A stretch of 51,905 bases of DNA from the NCBI GenBank assembly GCA_964550345.1, contig CAZJYZ010000019.1, positions 1 to 51,905 of the forward strand. Reading direction: 5' to 3'. The position numbers and the translations under genes are program-made. The notes beneath the pieces are model-generated. The model ran no database searches. It was not told where the DNA came from and saw only the letters and a list, made by a program, of their open reading frames with translations. Shown one piece after another: positions 42,825-51,406 of the stretch (the stretch's first letter is position 1; every line of letters begins with the position of its first letter). Source of the DNA: JAAEUB01 sp964550345 (lineage in GTDB: Bacteria; Pseudomonadota; Alphaproteobacteria; Rhodobacterales; Rhodobacteraceae).

Positions 42825-42919
42825 CCTCCGCCGGAGGCCTCAAATCTCGCGCGTAGCGCGCCAGGCTCGTCCATTAATGGACGATCCTGGCCCAACGAAA
42901 GGAATGCCCCGAAAGGGGC
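42825..42919. repeat. cluster of palindromes (REP-like intergenic element)
   Basis: Four inverted repeats in 95 bases: CCTCCG-C-CGGAGG at 42825-42837, CGCGC-GTA-GCGCG at 42848-42860, the perfect palindrome CGTCCATTAATGGACG at 42868-42883 nested inside CCAGG/CCTGG arms (42861-42890), and GCCCC-GAAA-GGGGC at 42906-42919. It sits between the convergent asparaginase and serB genes. Dense, regularly spaced palindromes in a gene-free spacer fit a repetitive extragenic element; the GAAA hairpin could also end serB or asparaginase transcripts. Confidence 0.6.
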
Positions 42920-42939
42920 CGACGCCGGGCGGGAGCCTC

Positions 42940-43818
42940 TTAGCCTGTTACAAAATCGTCCCGCGTGTAACCCTGCAAGAACAACAGAGCGCTCAGGTCG
43001 CCGTGGTTGATGCGAATTTCACATTCTGCGGCGACAACGGGTTTTGCGTGCAAGGCTACACCCGTCCCGGCCAGCCCCAGCATTCCCAGATCATTCGCGC
43101 CATCCCCAACCGCCAGCACGTCTTTTGGTGTCAGCCCTCGCGCGGCAGAGATTTCTTTCAGCGAAGCAACCTTTGCGTCACGTCCAAGGATTGGATCCTG
43201 TACTTTCCCTGTAAGTTTGCCGTCCTTGTATAGAAGGATGTTGGCACGGGCTTCATCAAAGCCCAAATGTTTCGCAACCGGCTCGGCAAAGGCTGTGAAC
43301 CCACCAGAAACAAGGGCTGCGTAACCCCCGTTTGCGCGCATGGTCGCAACCAACTCAACCCCTCCCGGCATCATGGTTATCCGTGCGTCCAGAACTTCTT
43401 TTACGATGCTAGCATCCTGCCCTTCCAATAGTGCCACACGTTCACGAAGCGCCTCTTCGAAATCCAGCTCACCGTTCATCGCCCGCGCGGTGATATCCTT
43501 CACCTTTTCACCAACGCCTGCAGCATCTGCCAGTTCATCGATGCATTCCTGCTGGATCATGGTTGAATCCATATCGGCAAGCAGCATGCTTTTTTTACGA
43601 CCCTCAGTCGGTTGGATCACCAGATCAATTCCCATTTGCTGCAATTCTTCCCAGATGTCCCAGCGGTTGTTCGGCAGGTCCGGTAGTCTGAACTCCGCCG
43701 CTTCACCGGGTGCCAACCACACGGCATCCGCGCCACCCCAGGCGTTTCGCAAACTGGCGACCATGTCAGTCGGCAAGTTTCTTTTCGTCGGAGCGGTCAG
43801 AAGGGTAACAGAAAACAT
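42940..43818 (-). CDS. serB: phosphoserine phosphatase
   Basis: A 292-residue protein. An N-terminal segment of about 75 residues resembles the ACT-like region found in longer SerB proteins, followed by the HAD domain with motif I MLLADMDSTMIQQECIDELAD (Asp82 and Asp84), ELDFEEALRERVALL, the phosphate Ser/Lys region SGGFTAFAEPVAKHLGF and motif IV VAVGDGANDLGML. It completes serine synthesis by dephosphorylating phosphoserine. The ATG at 43818 follows GAGGCCCC; the frame stays open far upstream through the serC leader and is not used. Divergent from serC and serA, sharing a control region. Confidence 0.95.
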   Translation of the reverse strand: MFSVTLLTAPTKRNLPTDMVASLRNAWGGADAVWLAPGEAAEFRLPDLPNNRWDIWEELQQMGIDLVIQPTEGRKKSMLLADMDSTMIQQECIDELADAAGVGEKVKDITARAMNGELDFEEALRERVALLEGQDASIVKEVLDARITMMPGGVELVATMRANGGYAALVSGGFTAFAEPVAKHLGFDEARANILLYKDGKLTGKVQDPILGRDAKVASLKEISAARGLTPKDVLAVGDGANDLGMLGLAGTGVALHAKPVVAAECEIRINHGDLSALLFLQGYTRDDFVTG

Positions 43819-43859
43819 CGGGGCCTCTTTGGGTCGTTTTTGAGTAACAAAGCGGCGCA

Positions 43860-43960
43860 TAGCGTGAATTTTACTGTTGCACCAGAGGCGAAAGCCCCGT
43901 AGTCGCGTTCGTGGGACACCCCTCCCCAACGAGGGGCACATATCTGGAAGGATATCCATT
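43860..43960 (+). ncRNA. serC leader RNA candidate
   Basis: The spacer before serC contains two short hairpins: one around GGCGAAAGCCCC (43887-43899) and CCCCTC-CCCAAC-GAGGGG (43920-43937), with the ribosome site AAGGATAT between the second and the ATG. An alphaproteobacterial serC motif is known from comparative RNA work at this position. The match is by location and hairpin arrangement; I could not run a covariance model. It may control serC-serA expression. Confidence 0.5.
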
Positions 43961-45106
43961 ATGGATAAGACCAAACCGGCCGCGCGGCCGGTAAATCCGC
44001 GTTTTTCGTCTGGCCCTTGTGCCAAACCCCCCACATGGAAACCCGAAGCCTTGGCTGGCGCCGCCCTTGGGCGCTCGCATCGAGCTGCAATCGGAAAGGG
44101 CAAGCTAAAGGCCGCCATCGAAGGCACCCGCGAAGTACTGGGCATTCCGGCTGACTACCGCATCGGCATTGTTCCTGCCTCTGATACAGGTGCCGTTGAA
44201 ATGGCACTCTGGTCCCTGCTGGGTGCGCGCGGGGTCGAAATGCTGGCTTGGGAAAGTTTTGGCGCGGGCTGGGTGACGGACGTCACCAAACAACTCAGGC
44301 TTGAGCCGGTGGTGAAAACGGCGGAATATGGCGCCCTCCCAGATCTTGGCTCGGTTGATTTTGGCAACGATGTTGTTTTCACTTGGAACGGAACAACATC
44401 CGGCGCGCGGGTGCCAAACGGGGACTGGATTGACCCTGACCGCGAAGGCCTGACCATTTGCGACGCAACCTCAGCCGCTTTTGCCATGGACCTGCCCTGG
44501 GACAAACTGGATGTCACAACTTTCAGCTGGCAAAAAGTGCTTGGCGGCGAGGCTGCGCACGGCATGCTCATCCTCTCCCCACGTGCTGTTGAACGGCTGG
44601 AGAGCTACACGCCGCCATGGCCTTTGCCAAAGATTTTCCGCCTGACCAAGGCCGGCAAACTAATCGAAGGCATTTTCACTGGTGCCACCATCAACACACC
44701 ATCCATGCTGGCGGTCGAAGATTACCTGTTCGCCCTGGACTGGGCGCGGTCGGTTGGCGGACTTGCTGGCATGATCAAGCGGGCAGATGCTAACACGAAG
44801 ACCATCGCTGATTTTGTTGAAATGCGCGACTGGATCGACTTTTTGGCACATGACCCGGCGACGTTGTCCAACACCTCGGTTTGCCTGAAATTCACCGACC
44901 CACGCATCAAAGACGGTGCAGCCTTCGCCAAAGCTGTTGCCAAGCGGCTGGAGGATGAGGGCGTAGCCTTTGACATCGGCGCCTATCGCGACGCCCCGGC
45001 GGGCCTGCGAATCTGGTGCGGCGGCACGGTTGAGACCTCGGACCTTGCTTCCCTGATGCCCTGGCTGGACTGGGCGTTTCAGGCTGAAATTTCCGAACAA
45101 AGCTAA
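43961..45106 (+). CDS. serC: phosphoserine aminotransferase
   Basis: A 381-residue PLP enzyme of the alphaproteobacterial SerC type (about 380 residues, with KPAARPVNPRFSSGPCAKPP at its N-terminus). It has RIGIVPASDTGAVEMALWSLLG and the PLP lysine in TTFSWQKVLGGEAAHGML. It converts 3-phosphohydroxypyruvate and glutamate to phosphoserine. The ATG at 43961 has GAAGGAT upstream and matches the family start. It precedes serA by 55 bases on the same strand, making a serC-serA operon. Confidence 0.96.
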   Translation: MDKTKPAARPVNPRFSSGPCAKPPTWKPEALAGAALGRSHRAAIGKGKLKAAIEGTREVLGIPADYRIGIVPASDTGAVEMALWSLLGARGVEMLAWESFGAGWVTDVTKQLRLEPVVKTAEYGALPDLGSVDFGNDVVFTWNGTTSGARVPNGDWIDPDREGLTICDATSAAFAMDLPWDKLDVTTFSWQKVLGGEAAHGMLILSPRAVERLESYTPPWPLPKIFRLTKAGKLIEGIFTGATINTPSMLAVEDYLFALDWARSVGGLAGMIKRADANTKTIADFVEMRDWIDFLAHDPATLSNTSVCLKFTDPRIKDGAAFAKAVAKRLEDEGVAFDIGAYRDAPAGLRIWCGGTVETSDLASLMPWLDWAFQAEISEQS

Positions 45107-45161
45107 ATGTGTGGCGGGAACACCCCGCGCCTAAATCTCTGAAAATGAAGGAGCGCCTGAC

Positions 45162-46754
45162 ATGGCCCCCAAAGTACTCGTATCCGACAAACTTTCCGAA
45201 ACCGCCGTACAGATTTTCCGCGACCGCGGGATCGAGGTGGACTTTCAACCAGACCTTGGCAAAGACAAAGACGCGCTGCTTGCAGCAATTCCTACCTATG
45301 ACGGGTTGGCCATTCGCTCCGCCACCAAAGTGACCGAGAAGATCCTTAACGCTGCGAAGAACCTAAAGGTCGTTGCCCGTGCCGGGATCGGCGTCGACAA
45401 TGTCGACATTCCAGCCGCTTCAAAAAAGGGTGTGATCGTCATGAACACCCCGTTCGGAAACTCGATCACCACAGCAGAACATGCCATGGCCATGATGCTG
45501 GCAGTTGCGCGTCAGGTCCCTATGGCCAACGACAGCACCCAGAGCGGCAAATGGGAAAAATCCCGTTTCATGGGGGTTGAACTGACGGCAAAGGTGCTGG
45601 GCGTTATCGGCTGCGGCAATATCGGTTCAATTGCGGCCGACCGTGGCAAAGGCATGAAAATGAAAGTCATTGGCTATGACCCCTTCCTAAGCCAGGAACG
45701 TGCGGACAAACTAGGCATTGAAAAGGTTGAGCTGGATGATTTGCTGGCCCGTTCGGACTTCATCACCCTGCATGTGCCCCTGACGGACAAGACGCGCTAT
45801 ATCTTAAATGCTGAAAATATCGCCAAGACCAAAAAAGGCGTGCGCATCATCAACTGCGCGCGTGGCGGACTAGTAGACGAAGCCGCCTTAGCCGAGGCGC
45901 TCAAGTCAGGTCATGTCTCCGGTGCCGGATTTGACGTGTTTGAAGTTGAGCCAGCCACTGACAGCCCGCTTTTTGGGCTACCTAATGTCGTTTGCACCCC
46001 GCATTTGGGCGCCGCAACGACCGAGGCTCAGGAAAACGTCGCCTTACAGGTCGCCGAGCAGATGTCGGACTACCTGTTGACCGGTGCGGTGTCGAATTCC
46101 CTTAACATGCCATCTGTCACCGCCGAAGAAGCCAAGGTGATGGGGCCGTGGATCAAACTGGCAGAACATCTTGGGGCTTTTGTTGGGCAACTAACCGACG
46201 AACCGATCAAGGCGGTCAATATCCTCTATGACGGGGTTGCGGCCGAAATGAACCTTGCTGCCCTCGATTGTGCTGTGATTGCCGGGTTGCTCAAGCCCGC
46301 CAACCCGGATGTGAACATGGTCAGCGCACCAGTTATCGCAAAAGACCGCGGTATCAAAACCTCATGCACCACTCAGGATAAAACCGGAGTGTTCGAAGGG
46401 TACATCAAGCTGACGGTCGTCACTGACAAACGCGAACGATCGATTGCCGGTACGGTGTTCTCGGACGGCAAACCACGTTTCATCCAGATCAAAGGTATCA
46501 CCATAGATGCAGAGATTGGCCAACACATGCTTTACACGACCAACAAGGACGTTCCGGGCATCATCGGCGCACTTGGCGGAACGATGGGAGCGCATGGTGT
46601 CAACATTGCCAACTTTACCCTTGGTCGGGATGATGTTGGTGGCAATGCGATCGCCCTTCTCTATGTTGATAACCCGGTACCGGAGCATGTTTTGGAAGAG
46701 CTACGCAGCTCTAACCTTTATCACAATGTGAACCCATTGGAATTTAAGGTCTGA
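45162..46754 (+). CDS. serA: D-3-phosphoglycerate dehydrogenase
   Basis: A 530-residue enzyme, the long SerA form. Substrate/NAD-binding domains carry VVARAGIGVDNVDIPAASKKGVIV, GVIGCGNIGSIAADRGKGMKMKVIGYDP, the catalytic His-Glu pair region GFDVFEVEPATDSPLFGLPNVVCTPHLGAAT, and intervening ASB and ACT domains (HMLYTTNKDVPGIIGALGGTMGAHGVNIANFTLGR) at the C-terminus. It oxidises 3-phosphoglycerate, the first step of serine synthesis; the ACT domain may sense serine. A good AAGGAG site precedes the ATG. It ends with an intrinsic terminator. Confidence 0.97.
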   Translation: MAPKVLVSDKLSETAVQIFRDRGIEVDFQPDLGKDKDALLAAIPTYDGLAIRSATKVTEKILNAAKNLKVVARAGIGVDNVDIPAASKKGVIVMNTPFGNSITTAEHAMAMMLAVARQVPMANDSTQSGKWEKSRFMGVELTAKVLGVIGCGNIGSIAADRGKGMKMKVIGYDPFLSQERADKLGIEKVELDDLLARSDFITLHVPLTDKTRYILNAENIAKTKKGVRIINCARGGLVDEAALAEALKSGHVSGAGFDVFEVEPATDSPLFGLPNVVCTPHLGAATTEAQENVALQVAEQMSDYLLTGAVSNSLNMPSVTAEEAKVMGPWIKLAEHLGAFVGQLTDEPIKAVNILYDGVAAEMNLAALDCAVIAGLLKPANPDVNMVSAPVIAKDRGIKTSCTTQDKTGVFEGYIKLTVVTDKRERSIAGTVFSDGKPRFIQIKGITIDAEIGQHMLYTTNKDVPGIIGALGGTMGAHGVNIANFTLGRDDVGGNAIALLYVDNPVPEHVLEELRSSNLYHNVNPLEFKV

Positions 46755-46760
46755 CCCCTG

Positions 46761-46788
46761 AAAGCCCCGGGCAAGTTCCGGGGCTTTT
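46761..46788 (+). terminator. rho-independent terminator of serC-serA
   Basis: AAAGCCCCGG (46761-46770) and CCGGGGCTTT (46778-46787) form a 10-bp stem with a 7-base loop, followed by TCTTTTCT, starting seven bases after the serA stop codon. Confidence 0.9.
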
Positions 46789-46836
46789 CTTTTCTATCAG
46801 AACGTTACAGTATTGTCAGGGATAGAGGGAATGCTA

Positions 46837-47577
46837 ATGCGCGCCTATGCAATCGGGGATATCCACGGTCAGCTTGATAAACTGAAACATGCTCATGTGT
46901 TAATTGAGGCAGACCGGGCTGAGGTTGACGATGACGAAGCCCCGGTGGTTCATATCGGCGATCTGGTAGACCGTGGTCCCGATGCTAAGGGCGTAATTGA
47001 TTTCCTTATTCGTGGGCAGTCTGAGGGTGAACCCTGGGTGACACTTCGGGGAAACCACGACCGGATGATGGCTTGGTACCTTGAGGTGACTCCGCGCCGC
47101 GACCATTGCATGCGCACCGAATATGAATGGTGGCATCCACGAATAGGCGGGTTAGAAACCCTGGCTTCCTATGGTGTGGACGTTTCAGCGACACGCAGTA
47201 AGAATGCAATTCATGACGACGCTCGCGACGCTGTCCCGGTTGCACACCGAGCGTTCCTTGCCGGACTGAGAAGCTCTTTTCATCTGAGTGACGTGTTTTT
47301 TTCTCATGCGGGCATACGCCCCGGCATTGCGTTGGAATACCAGACCGAGGATGACCTTTGTTGGATTCGCCAGGAGTTTTATGCTTCAAAAGCGGCCCAC
47401 GGTGCCCTGATCATCCACGGCCATACCCCGATTGAAACCGTGACTCACTACGGCAACCGGGTGAATATCGATACAGGTGCCGGTATGGGCAAAGACCTGA
47501 GCGCTATTGTGGTCGAGGGGCAAAAAGTGTGGTTGCTGACGGATCAGGGGCGAGTCAGGGTCAATTCCGCTCATTAA
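46837..47577 (+). CDS. PPP-family metallophosphoesterase (serine/threonine-protein phosphatase-like)
   Basis: A 246-residue protein of the calcineurin-like family. Metal-binding motifs are in order: YAIGDIHGQLDKL, VHIGDLVDRGPDAKGVIDFL, LRGNHDRMMAWYLE and FFSHAGIRPGI, then IIHGHTPIETV. The compact form is that of bacterial PrpE/diadenosine tetraphosphatase-like phosphatases; protein or nucleotide substrates are both possible. The ATG at 46837 is used because the conserved domain begins there; 46813 is an in-frame alternative. The 3' end overlaps a truncated HxlR gene by 17 bases in the opposite direction. Confidence 0.85.
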   Translation: MRAYAIGDIHGQLDKLKHAHVLIEADRAEVDDDEAPVVHIGDLVDRGPDAKGVIDFLIRGQSEGEPWVTLRGNHDRMMAWYLEVTPRRDHCMRTEYEWWHPRIGGLETLASYGVDVSATRSKNAIHDDARDAVPVAHRAFLAGLRSSFHLSDVFFSHAGIRPGIALEYQTEDDLCWIRQEFYASKAAHGALIIHGHTPIETVTHYGNRVNIDTGAGMGKDLSAIVVEGQKVWLLTDQGRVRVNSAH

Positions 47578-47812
47578 GTGTTTTTGCGTCTTCCTCACCG
47601 GAAGAACAATCACCCGCACATCCTGACGCCATACCTAGTTTGTGCGCCAGAGAATTCATATTGTTGAGAATATTCCGGAACTCCATGCCGTGTTCAGTTA
47701 GCCCGTAACTCACTTCCGGGGGGATCGTAGGTTTGTAATTGCGAAAAACCAGCCCGGATTTTTCAAGATTGCGCAACCGTTCTGTCAGTACCCGCGATGA
47801 TATTCCCGGCAA
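47561..47812 (-). pseudogene. HxlR-type transcriptional regulator, N-terminally truncated
   Basis: The 83-codon frame begins MPGISSRVLTERLRNLEKSGLVFRNYK and continues PTIPPEVSYGLTEHGMEFRNIL, the recognition helix and wing of HxlR-family winged-helix proteins (which normally run about 110-130 residues, preceded by a CPVxxTLxxIGGKW-like segment). The upstream DNA up to the pnp terminator (47937) does not encode that missing half in one frame, so the gene has probably lost its 5' end. The C-terminus has CAGDCSSG. If expressed it could still bind DNA weakly, but a remnant is the simpler reading. Confidence 0.6.
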
Positions 47813-47936
47813 GGGGCCAGATATGACGCCACCTGACGCAGACCAAAGAACAGCCGAATATTATGCTGCCCGGATCGCGCGGGCGGCTCAACGATGAGTG
47901 AACACCACGGAGGGGAAGGAAATCCAAGCTGCGTAA

Positions 47937-47970
47937 ATAAAAAGCCCCGGCATTTCTGCCGGGGCTTTCA
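47937..47970 (-). terminator. rho-independent terminator of pnp
   Basis: AAAGCCCCGGCA and TGCCGGGGCTTT (47941-47968) form a 12-bp stem with a 4-base loop. On the minus strand the stem is followed by TTTATTT, and it lies 20 bases after the pnp stop. Confidence 0.9.
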
Positions 47971-47990
47971 TTTTTCAAATCGGGAGGGGA

Positions 47991-50135
47991 TCAGTCGTCA
48001 CGCTTTTCGCGTTTCTCCTGTTTAACCTCTTCACCGGTTTCCTGGTCGACTACCTTCATCGACAGGCGCACCTTGCCGCGATCATCGAAGCCCAGCAGTT
48101 TAACCTTGACCATCTGGCCTTCCTTCAGCACGTCCGAAGGATGGTTCAGGCGGCGGTTTTCGATCTGGGATACGTGCACCAGCCCGTCGCGCTTGCCAAA
48201 GAAGTTCACGAAGGCACCGAAATCGACAATCTTGACGACTTTACCGTCGTAAATCTTGCCTTCTTCAGGCTCTGCCACGATCGAATGGATCATGTCGTAA
48301 GCTTTCTTGATCGATTCATTGTTCGGGCTTGCGATCTTGATCACACCGTCATCGTTAATATCAACCTTGGCGCCGGACACTTCGACGATTTCGCGGATCA
48401 CTTTACCGCCCGAGCCGATGACTTCGCGGATTTTGTCCGTAGGTACGGTCATGGTTTCGATACGCGGGGCGTAGGCCGAGAACTCTTCGCGACCTTCGGT
48501 CAGCGCTTTGCCCATTTCCTCAAGGATGTGCAGACGGCCAGCCTTGGCTTGCGCCAGTGCTTTCTCCATGATCTCAGGCGTGATGCCTGCGATCTTGATG
48601 TCCATCTGCAAGCTTGTGATACCCGCTTCGGTACCGGCCACCTTAAAGTCCATGTCGCCAAGGTGGTCTTCGTCACCAAGGATATCGGTCAGAATGGCAT
48701 AATCGCCGCTTTCTTCAAGGATCAGGCCCATGGCCACACCGGCAACCGGTGCTTTCAGCGGCACCGCCGCATCCATCATCGACAAGGAACCACCGCAGAC
48801 CGAAGCCATGGAGCTTGAGCCATTCGATTCAGTGATCTCGGACACAAGACGGATGGTGTACGGGAAGTCTGTCGCGGCAGGCAGGACTGCCTGAAGCGCA
48901 CGCCATGCCAATTTACCATGGCCAATCTCACGACGTCCGGTGAAGCCAAAGCGGCCAACTTCACCAACCGAATAGGGTGGGAAGTTGTAGTGCAGCATGA
49001 AGTTTGACTTGTAGGTACCTGTCAGCGCGTCGATCATCTGTTCGTCGTCGCCGGTACCCAGCGTTGTGACAACCAGACCTTGGGTTTCGCCGCGCGTGAA
49101 CAGGGCCGAACCGTGCGTACGGGGCAAAATGCCAACCTGGCTTTCGATTGAGCGCACAGTATCCAGTGCGCGGCCATCAATCCGCTTGCCGGTTTTAACC
49201 ACGTCGCCGCGCAGGATCGAGCTTTCCAGCTTTTTCAACGCTGAACCGAGGTTTTCGTCCGCCAGCTGGTCTTCGTTCAATGCAGCCTTGACCACGTCAC
49301 GCGCTGCGGAAACAGCCGCTGTGCGTTCTTGCTTGTCCGTGATTTTGAAAGCTTTACGCATGTCCTTTTCGCCGGCTTTTTTGACAGCTTTGTATAGGTC
49401 AGCGTAATCCGGTGCTGCGAAATCAAAGGGCTCTTTGGCGCTTTCTTCCGCCAGTTCGATGATCAGGTCGATCACCGGCTGGATGTTTTCATGCGCGAAA
49501 TTGACCGCACCCAACATCTCTTCCTCGGTCAGCTCGTAAGCTTCCGATTCCACCATCATCACGGCATCTTTTGTACCGGCTACGACAAGGTCCAGACGCT
49601 GGTCGGGATTGTCGCGCAGCTTGTGCATGTCGTCGCAGGTCGGGTTGAGGATGTAATCACCATCTTCATAGCCCACACGGCAGGCGGCAATCGGACCCAT
49701 GAAGGGCGCGCCAGAAATAGTCAGCGCCGCCGAGGCTGCGATCATTGCAACCATGTCAGGGTCGTTAACCAGATCGTGGCTCAGCACCGTGCAGATCACC
49801 AGAACTTCGTTTTTGAAGCCGGGAACAAAAAGCGGGCGGATTGGCCGGTCAATCAGACGGCTTGTCAGCGTTTCTTTTTCGGTCGGGCGCGCTTCGCGCT
49901 TGAAAAACCCGCCGGGGATTTTACCGGCAGCGTAATATTTTTCGTTATAATGAACCGTCAGCGGGAAAAAGTCCTGCCCCGGCTTTTGGCTTTTGGCGAA
50001 GGTGACGTTTGCCATGACGCTGGTTTCGCCCAGCGTTGCAATCACCGACCCGTCCGCCTGACGGGCAACCTTGCCGGTTTCGAGTGTCAGCGTTTCTTCG
50101 CCCCACTCCATCGATTTTTTGGTTTCAGTAAACAT
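47991..50135 (-). CDS. pnp: polynucleotide phosphorylase
   Basis: A 714-residue exoribonuclease. Two RNase PH-like domains flank an alpha-helical linker (first domain from KVARQADGSVIATLGETSVMANVTF; second with RTHGSALFTRGETQGLVVTTLGT and SNGSSSMASVCGGSLSMMDAAVPLKAPVAG). KH (IREVIGSGGKVIREIVEVSGAKVDI) and S1 (GKIYDGKVVKIVDFGAFVNFFGKRDGLVHVSQI) domains end the protein. It degrades RNA 3' to 5' with phosphate as part of the degradosome. The start at 50135 removes an unlike N-terminal extension. The rpsO gene lies upstream, with an intervening opposite-strand gene. Confidence 0.96.
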   Translation of the reverse strand: MFTETKKSMEWGEETLTLETGKVARQADGSVIATLGETSVMANVTFAKSQKPGQDFFPLTVHYNEKYYAAGKIPGGFFKREARPTEKETLTSRLIDRPIRPLFVPGFKNEVLVICTVLSHDLVNDPDMVAMIAASAALTISGAPFMGPIAACRVGYEDGDYILNPTCDDMHKLRDNPDQRLDLVVAGTKDAVMMVESEAYELTEEEMLGAVNFAHENIQPVIDLIIELAEESAKEPFDFAAPDYADLYKAVKKAGEKDMRKAFKITDKQERTAAVSAARDVVKAALNEDQLADENLGSALKKLESSILRGDVVKTGKRIDGRALDTVRSIESQVGILPRTHGSALFTRGETQGLVVTTLGTGDDEQMIDALTGTYKSNFMLHYNFPPYSVGEVGRFGFTGRREIGHGKLAWRALQAVLPAATDFPYTIRLVSEITESNGSSSMASVCGGSLSMMDAAVPLKAPVAGVAMGLILEESGDYAILTDILGDEDHLGDMDFKVAGTEAGITSLQMDIKIAGITPEIMEKALAQAKAGRLHILEEMGKALTEGREEFSAYAPRIETMTVPTDKIREVIGSGGKVIREIVEVSGAKVDINDDGVIKIASPNNESIKKAYDMIHSIVAEPEEGKIYDGKVVKIVDFGAFVNFFGKRDGLVHVSQIENRRLNHPSDVLKEGQMVKVKLLGFDDRGKVRLSMKVVDQETGEEVKQEKREKRDD

Positions 50136-50474
50136 ATATCGTTTCCTTATAGGAGCCACCCGGCCTTCCGGGCCTCCCGTTTGCATAGCGGCCCCATTGC
50201 CGCCGACCCCATACATCTTAACTGCGCATGCTGGAGTCCGGGCATGCGTCTCAGATGTTGGGGGCTATAGAGGAGAATAAGCCTAGGGGAAAGGGGGAAG
50301 ACATGCTTCCTGCAGGAACCTTTGAACCAACTTGGGGTCAATTTTTGCAAAATGCTCCGATTTCTTATACATGAATACGTGAATGTGATAGAATCCGCCG
50401 GGGACGAGCGCTTCAAGCGACCGAATTTCCGGACGTTATTGACAAAACAAAACATAAACCAAAGGGGAGAACGA
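50136..50474. other. spacer between pnp and the SCP2-like gene
   Basis: This 339-base stretch carries the divergent promoters for pnp (leftward) and the SCP2-like gene (rightward). I see no gene, repeat, terminator or RNA motif in it; frames within it are chance. Confidence 0.55.
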
Positions 50475-50879
50475 ATGGCGGAATTATTTTCAGAAGAGTG
50501 GATGTTGGAATTTGGCGGGGCTTGGAACGAAGAACCCGACCTGGGTCCGGCTTTGGCCAAGATCAGCTTCAACTCGGCTATCGGTTACGGCTTTCCCGGC
50601 GAAGATACGCCACGCGGCTTTATCAACGTTGAGAACGGCTTTGTCACAATGGCAGGGGTTTACGGCGGGCAGGAGCTGAGCTGGGATCTGCGGGCCAGCG
50701 CTGCTGATTGGGAGAAATGGTGCAGCAAGGGCATCGGCATGATGGCGCTCGGCATGGCCTATACAACCGGAAAGCTCAAGTTTCAGACCGGCGATTACGG
50801 CGCAATGATCAAAAACCCGGCCATGGCCGGACCGTTCATCAAGAGCTTTACCGTTATGGGGAAAATTCCTCGCGGGTGA
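50475..50879 (+). CDS. SCP2-like (sterol carrier fold) protein
   Basis: A 134-residue soluble protein. It begins MAELFSEEWMLEFGGAWNEEPDL and ends with the SCP2-like wing LKFQTGDYGAMIKNPAMAGPFIKSFTVMGKI; GINVENGFVTMAGVYGG-like text forms the middle beta sheet. The fold binds hydrophobic ligands such as fatty acyl chains; bacterial roles are mostly unknown. GGGAGA precedes the ATG, chosen over an upstream ATG at 50322. Unusually, it sits on the plus strand between rpsO and pnp, genes often adjacent on one strand in other bacteria. Confidence 0.75.
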   Translation: MAELFSEEWMLEFGGAWNEEPDLGPALAKISFNSAIGYGFPGEDTPRGFINVENGFVTMAGVYGGQELSWDLRASAADWEKWCSKGIGMMALGMAYTTGKLKFQTGDYGAMIKNPAMAGPFIKSFTVMGKIPRG

Positions 50880-50956
50880 TTACCTGGTAATTGCCACTGC
50901 CCTAGCTCGGCTGGCTACCGAATGGGACAAGTGCAACTAAAAAATTGACTTTATCA

Positions 50957-50992
50957 AAAGAAAACGCCCGCCCGTTTCCGGGCGGGCGTTTC
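50957..50992 (-). terminator. rho-independent terminator of rpsO
   Basis: AACGCCCGCCCG and CGGGCGGGCGTT (50963-50990) form a 12-bp stem with a 4-base TTTC loop. On the minus strand the stem is followed by TTCTTTT, so it ends rpsO transcription; it may also stop the convergent SCP2-like transcript. Confidence 0.85.
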
Positions 50993-51014
50993 GAATTTCA
51001 AATGTTTGCGCGTT

Positions 51015-51284
51015 TTAGCGGCGCAGGCCCAATCGCTTGATCAGATCCTGATAACGGGCTTCGTCTTTGGCGCGGGTATAGTCCAGCAACTTACGGCGCG
51101 TTGCGACCATTTTCAGCAAACCGCGGCGGCCGTGGTTGTCTTTTTTGTGTGTCTTGAAATGCTCGGTCAGGGTCGCAATGCGGGACGACAGAACAGCCAC
51201 CTGCACCTCGGGCGAACCGGTGTCACCTTCTTTGGTGGCGAACTCTTTCATGACGCGGGCTTTTTCTTCAGCAGTAATCGACAT
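51015..51284 (-). CDS. rpsO: 30S ribosomal protein S15
   Basis: An 89-residue protein with the full S15 pattern: SITAEEKARVMKEFATKEGDTGSPEVQVAVLSSRI, LTEHFKTHKKDNHGRRGLLKMVATRRKLLDYTR, and a C-terminal QDLIKRLGLRR. S15 binds 16S rRNA helices 20-22 and, in other bacteria, its own mRNA. An AAAGGAG site precedes the ATG. It is followed by a terminator and, on the other side of an unrelated gene, by pnp. Confidence 0.98.
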   Translation of the reverse strand: MSITAEEKARVMKEFATKEGDTGSPEVQVAVLSSRIATLTEHFKTHKKDNHGRRGLLKMVATRRKLLDYTRAKDEARYQDLIKRLGLRR

Positions 51285-51406
51285 CGGGGTCTCCTTTAGG
51301 TTTGTGTGAATGGCGCAAGCCGGGATGTCGTCCAGCAGGGCCCGTGGAGGGTCCGCGATTCACGCGGATGCGCGCGTATAGGAGATATGGGCGGGAAAGA
51401 AAAGGG

